From an uncultured Clostridia bacterium (GTDB taxonomy: Bacteria > Bacillota > Clostridia > Oscillospirales > Acutalibacteraceae), in assembly GCA_958436475.1 (NCBI GenBank), contig CAUBKG010000048.1, positions 1-16,444 on the forward strand: a stretch of 16,444 bases of DNA. The letters are read 5' to 3'. The notes under the pieces are model-generated. The model saw only the letters and a list, made by a program, of their open reading frames with translations. It was not told where the DNA came from and did not search any database. A program made the position numbers and the translations under genes. Positions 13,307-16,444 of the stretch are shown here, in pieces. Each line of letters opens with the position of its first letter. Within the stretch, counting starts at the first letter, position 1.

Positions 13307-13777
13307 GTGCCAAGAAGAGGCCAAATCGCAAAACGAGATGTTTTGCCTGATCCGCTTTACAATTCCAAGCTTGTAACACGTCTTATCAACAATATCATGT
13401 ATGACGGCAAGAAGGGCGTTGCCCAGAAGATCGTCTACGGCGCGTTCGATATTATCCGTGAAAAGACCGGCAAAGAACCCCTCGAGGTGTTTGAGCAGTC
13501 CATGGAGAACATCATGCCGCTGCTGGAGGTAAAGGCCCGCCGCGTGGGCGGCGCCACTTACCAGGTTCCGATCGAAGTCCGTCCGGAACGCCGCCAGACC
13601 CTCGGTCTGCGCTGGCTCACGGCTTACAGCCGCACCCGTTCCGAGCGCACCATGAAGGAACGTCTCGCGGGAGAAATCCTCGATGCATGCAACGGTGCCG
13701 GCGGCGCCGCCAAGAAGCGTGAAGACACGCATCGCATGGCGGAAGCCAACAAGGCGTTTGCCCATTACCGCTGGTAA
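13307..13777 (+). CDS. rpsG: 30S ribosomal protein S7
   Basis: S7 nucleates assembly of the 3' major domain of 16S rRNA and contacts the E-site tRNA. From the GTG at 13307 the product is 156 residues, the standard length, beginning PRRGQIAKRDVLPDP. Family segments are visible: LINNIMYDGKKGVAQKIVY, VKARRVGGATYQVPIEVRPERR, and the C-terminal KKREDTHRMAEANKAFAHYRW. The start is set by AGGAGG at 13293-13298. It follows rpsL and precedes fusA by 69 bases. By analogy with E. coli it may repress its own operon through the spacer upstream. Confidence 0.97.
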   Translation: MPRRGQIAKRDVLPDPLYNSKLVTRLINNIMYDGKKGVAQKIVYGAFDIIREKTGKEPLEVFEQSMENIMPLLEVKARRVGGATYQVPIEVRPERRQTLGLRWLTAYSRTRSERTMKERLAGEILDACNGAGGAAKKREDTHRMAEANKAFAHYRW

Positions 13778-13787
13778 TATGGGTCCG

Positions 13788-13815
13788 GTGGGGAAATCCC
13801 CCACATCTTTCTTTA
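13788..13815 (+). other. Hairpin between rpsG and fusA
   Basis: GTGGGG (13788-13793) pairs with CCCCAC (13799-13804) over loop AAATC, followed by ATCTTTCTTT. It may be a leaky terminator or a message-stabilising stem that sets the S7 to EF-G ratio. The tail is interrupted by C, so efficient termination is doubtful. Confidence 0.4.
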
Positions 13816-13846
13816 CCGCTAACACGTAATTTTTAAGGAGGACTAT

Positions 13847-15931
13847 ATGCCAAGAGAAGTATCCCTTGAGATGACAAGAAACATTGGCATTATGGCCCAT
13901 ATCGACGCTGGTAAAACCACGACAACCGAGCGTATCCTGTTCTATACGGGCAAAACGCACAAGATTGGCGAGGTTCACGAAGGCGCAGCCACTATGGACT
14001 GGATGGAGCAGGAGCAGGAGCGTGGCATCACCATCACCTCCGCCGCTACCACCTGCTTCTGGAAAGAGCACAGGGTCAACATCATCGACACCCCGGGCCA
14101 CGTCGACTTCACCGTTGAAGTTGAGCGTTCCCTGCGCGTGCTGGATGGTTCCGTTACCGTTTTCTGTGCGAAGGGCGGCGTTGAGCCCCAGTCCGAAACC
14201 GTATGGCGCCAGGCTGAGGAATACCACGTCCCGCGTATGGCCTATGTTAATAAGATGGACATCATGGGCGCCGATTTCTTCCGTGTCGTCCAGATGATGC
14301 ACGACCGTCTCAAATGCAACGCGGTCCCGATCCAGCTGCCGATCGGCAGTGAAGATACCTTCCGGGGCGTAATCGACCTCGTGAAGATGAACGCCGATGT
14401 TTATTACGACGACCTCGGGAAGGATGTCCGCGAGGAGCCCATCCCCGACGATCTGAAGGAGCTTGCCGATGAATACCGCGCAAAGCTGCTCGAAGCAGTG
14501 GCGGAGCAGGATGACGAGATCCTCATGAAGTATCTCGACGGCGAAGAGCTCACCATCGATGAAATCAAGATGTGCATCCGCAAGGGCACCATCGCCAATA
14601 AAATGGTACCGGTGTGCTGCGGCACCTCTTACCGCAACAAGGGCGTTCAGCAGCTGCTGGATGCGATCGTGGATTACATGCCGGCTCCGACCGACGTTGC
14701 CGCGATCAAGGGTGTGAACCCGGAAACCGATGAAGAGTGCGAGCGCCATTCTTCGGACGACGAGCCCTTCGCGGCCCTCGCCTTCAAGATCGCCACCGAC
14801 CCGTTCGTTGGCAAGCTCTGCTTCTTCCGCGTGTATTCCGGCACCATCAGCGCGGGTTCCACCGTTTATAACTCCTCGAAGGACAATAACGAGCGCCTCG
14901 GGCGCATCCTTCAGATGCACGCCAATCACCGCCAGGATATCGATACTGTTTACGCGGGTGATATCGCCGCCGCAGTCGGCCTCAAAAACACCACCACGGG
15001 CGACACGCTGTGTGATGAAAAGCATCCGGTCATCCTTGAGTCTATGGAGTTCCCGGAACCGGTTATCCGTGTTGCCATCGAACCGAAGACCAAGGCCGGC
15101 CAGGAAAAGATGGGCATCGCCCTTCAGAAGCTGGCGGAAGAAGACCCGACCTTCAAGTGCTATACCGATGAAGAAACCGGCCAGACCATCATTGCAGGTA
15201 TGGGCGAGCTTCATCTGGAGATCATCGTTGACCGCCTGCTCCGCGAATTCAAGGTGGAAGCAAACGTGGGCAAGCCGCAGGTTGCCTATAAGGAAACCAT
15301 CCGCGACTCCGTCGAGGTCGACCACAAGTATGCCCGCCAGTCCGGCGGCCGCGGCCAGTACGGCCACGTTAAGATCCGCGTAGAGCCGAATGAGAGCGGC
15401 AAGGGCTATGAGTTCGTCAACGCTGTTGTCGGCGGCGCCATCCCGAAGGAATACATTCCTGCGGTTGACGCCGGTATCCAGAGCGCGATGAACACCGGTG
15501 TTCTCGCCGGCTACAATGTGGTGGACGTCAAGGTCACCCTCTTCGACGGTTCCTACCACGAAGTCGACTCCTCGGAAATGGCCTTTAAGATCGCCGGTTC
15601 TATGGCGTTCAAGGAAGCCTGCCGCAAGGCAAACCCGGTTCTGCTCGAGCCGATCATGAAGGTCGTTGTCGTCGTTCCGGAAGAATACATGGGCGATGTC
15701 ATCGGCGACCTGAACTCCCGCCGCGGCATGATCCAGGGGATGGAAAGCACAAACGGCACCTCCCAGGTGAATTCGTTTGTTCCGCTTTCTGAAATGTTCG
15801 GCTATTCCACCGACCTCCGTTCCAAAACGCAGGGCCGTGGCCAGTATTCTATGGAGCCGAGCCATTACACCGAGATCCCGAAATCCGTTGCGGAAAAGAT
15901 CATCAGTTCCCGCGCGAAGGGCAACGAATAA
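13847..15931 (+). CDS. fusA: Elongation factor G
   Basis: EF-G is the GTPase that drives translocation on the ribosome and, with the recycling factor, subunit splitting. The 694-residue product has the full five-domain length. GTPase motifs are AHIDAGKTTTT (17-27, G1), the switch I stretch EQERGITITSAATT (56-69), DTPGHVDF (81-88, G3), NKMD (135-138, G4) and a G5 loop CCGTSYRNKG (257-266), where many homologues have GSAFKNKG. Domain IV shows ARQSGGRGQYGHV and VGGAIPKEYIPAVDAG, and the C-terminal domain EPIMKVVVVVPEEYMGDVIGDLNSRRG. ATG 13847 has AAGGAGG five bases upstream (13835-13841). It is the last gene of the str unit: a terminator follows at 15962-15995 before tuf. Confidence 0.98.
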   Translation: MPREVSLEMTRNIGIMAHIDAGKTTTTERILFYTGKTHKIGEVHEGAATMDWMEQEQERGITITSAATTCFWKEHRVNIIDTPGHVDFTVEVERSLRVLDGSVTVFCAKGGVEPQSETVWRQAEEYHVPRMAYVNKMDIMGADFFRVVQMMHDRLKCNAVPIQLPIGSEDTFRGVIDLVKMNADVYYDDLGKDVREEPIPDDLKELADEYRAKLLEAVAEQDDEILMKYLDGEELTIDEIKMCIRKGTIANKMVPVCCGTSYRNKGVQQLLDAIVDYMPAPTDVAAIKGVNPETDEECERHSSDDEPFAALAFKIATDPFVGKLCFFRVYSGTISAGSTVYNSSKDNNERLGRILQMHANHRQDIDTVYAGDIAAAVGLKNTTTGDTLCDEKHPVILESMEFPEPVIRVAIEPKTKAGQEKMGIALQKLAEEDPTFKCYTDEETGQTIIAGMGELHLEIIVDRLLREFKVEANVGKPQVAYKETIRDSVEVDHKYARQSGGRGQYGHVKIRVEPNESGKGYEFVNAVVGGAIPKEYIPAVDAGIQSAMNTGVLAGYNVVDVKVTLFDGSYHEVDSSEMAFKIAGSMAFKEACRKANPVLLEPIMKVVVVVPEEYMGDVIGDLNSRRGMIQGMESTNGTSQVNSFVPLSEMFGYSTDLRSKTQGRGQYSMEPSHYTEIPKSVAEKIISSRAKGNE

Positions 15932-15961
15932 TTTCGCAGCAGCTTATTGTCTGCGCATGCG

Positions 15962-15995
15962 GTCCGCCCGGGCCGCGCCCGCATGGACGATTTTT
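15962..15995 (+). terminator. Terminator after fusA
   Basis: GTCCG (15962-15966) pairs with TGGAC (15984-15988) using one G-U, and CGGGC (15969-15973) with GCCCG (15977-15981) over loop CGC, with a 2x2 internal loop between. GA and five T follow (15991-15995). It would separate tuf from the rpsL-rpsG-fusA transcript. A rival stem, CATGCGG (15954-15960) with CCGCATG (15979-15985), overlaps it. Confidence 0.65.
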
Positions 15996-16026
15996 GTTTC
16001 ACTGCTTTGCTCTGAAATAAAAAAGT

Positions 16027-16053
16027 CTTGCAATTCCAGGATAGAATTGCTAG
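16027..16053. repeat. Inverted repeat inside the tuf promoter core
   Basis: GCAATTC (16030-16036) and GAATTGC (16044-16050) are exact reverse complements separated by 7 bases; allowing one mismatch the arms extend to 10 bases (16027-16036 and 16044-16053). The repeat lies between and over the -35 and -10 elements, where a dimeric repressor would block polymerase. It may also be chance. Confidence 0.5.
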
Positions 16054-16056
16054 AAT
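16028..16056 (+). promoter_or_regulatory. Strong promoter of tuf
   Basis: TTGCAA (16028-16033), a 17-base spacer and TAGAAT (16051-16056) with the extended -10 TGC (16048-16050). Transcription would start near 16063, about 60 bases before the tuf ATG. Its position after a terminator argues that tuf is mainly transcribed on its own. Confidence 0.7.
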
Positions 16057-16123
16057 GACAAGTGCAGTACATCTGCCGAGCTCATCCGTAAATTTATTGC
16101 TGAAAATAAAGGAGGAAATTCCC

Positions 16124-16444
16124 ATGGCAAAGGCAAAATTCGAAAGAAACAAGCCGCACATTAACATCGGCACCATCGGTCACGTTGACCATGGTAAGAC
16201 CACGTTGACCGCTGCTATCACCAAGACTCTCGCTATGAGAGGCGAAGCCGAGTTCATTGATTACGCGAACATCGATAAGGCTCCGGAAGAAAGAGAGCGC
16301 GGTATCACGATCAACACCGCTCACGTTGAATACGAAACCGAAACCCGCCACTATGCCCACGTTGACTGCCCGGGACATGCCGACTACGTTAAGAACATGA
16401 TCACCGGCGCTGCTCAGATGGACGGCGCGATCCTCGTTGTTTCC
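16124..16444 (+). CDS. tuf: Elongation factor Tu, N-terminal part (cut by window edge)
   Basis: EF-Tu carries aminoacyl-tRNA to the ribosome as a GTP complex. The first 107 residues are present, starting MAKAKFERNKPHINIGTIGH. The GTPase G1 motif GHVDHGKT spans 19-26, switch I RERGITIN 57-64, and DCPGHADY (81-88) contains the catalytic His85. The sequence then runs KNMITGAAQMDGAILVVS to the edge, intact throughout. ATG 16124 has GGAGG (16111-16115) eight bases upstream. The gene follows fusA by 192 bases and has its own promoter, so it is not simply the last gene of the str operon. Confidence 0.98.
   Translation, partial: MAKAKFERNKPHINIGTIGHVDHGKTTLTAAITKTLAMRGEAEFIDYANIDKAPEERERGITINTAHVEYETETRHYAHVDCPGHADYVKNMITGAAQMDGAILVVS

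Noticed and set aside
13274..15865. 863-codon open frame opposite fusA and rpsG
   Set aside because: It mirrors two well-conserved genes and crosses their intergenic gap; no ribosome binding site or family features.
1..16444. CRISPR arrays, insertion sequences, tRNA or rRNA genes, defence systems
   Set aside because: No regularly spaced repeats, transposase-like proteins, terminal repeats or RNA gene motifs were seen; the coding content is housekeeping throughout.

Overview
The window is a stretch of core housekeeping genes from a low-redundancy, GC-rich-coding member of the Firmicutes, most likely class Clostridia (an Oscillospiraceae/Ruminococcaceae-like anaerobe is my guess). The reasons are AGGAGG-type ribosome binding sites, AT-rich gaps between GC-rich genes, protein sequences of the Bacillus/Clostridium type (137-residue S12, short glutamate 5-kinase without a PUA domain, RpoB and RpoC of about 1240 and 1180 residues) and the order rpoB-rpoC-rpsL-rpsG-fusA-tuf. 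There is no sign of phage, insertion sequence, CRISPR array, tRNA or rRNA.

Layout. (1) 1-70: start of a leftward Asn/Gln-rich gene cut by the window edge, with a forespore-sigma-like promoter in front of it. (2) 71-432: a structured intergenic region with a rightward promoter, two stem-loops and a terminator-like hairpin just before hisH; it is either a regulated hisH leader or a small RNA. (3) 433-1813: hisH-hisF, the two subunits of imidazole glycerol phosphate synthase, with no other his gene next to them. (4) 1814-2158: a convergent termination zone. (5) 2159-4873, leftward: proB-proA (proline synthesis from glutamate) followed by an unrecognised single-span membrane protein gene. (6) 4874-5339: a divergent control region with promoters for proB (left) and rpoB (right) and several hairpins. 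(7) 5340-12630: rpoB-rpoC, the RNA polymerase beta and beta' subunits, without the usual rplJ-rplL in front. (8) 12631-15931: rpsL-rpsG-fusA (str operon), apparently with its own promoter overlapping the rpoC stop codon. (9) 15932-16444: a terminator, a separate strong promoter with an inverted repeat in its core, and the first 107 codons of tuf.

How the parts work together: regions 7-9 supply transcription and translation machinery and look divided into three transcription units (rpoBC, rpsL-rpsG-fusA, tuf). The two biosynthetic units make histidine's imidazole glycerol phosphate and proline. No clearly novel multi-gene system is present. The observations most worth a second look are non-coding: the hisH leader, the 28-bp palindrome at the start of the str leader, the inverted repeat in the tuf promoter, and the shared terminator half found before hisH and after fusA. 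In protein sequence, the rifampicin-pocket substitutions in RpoB and the orphan membrane protein of the pro operon stand out.
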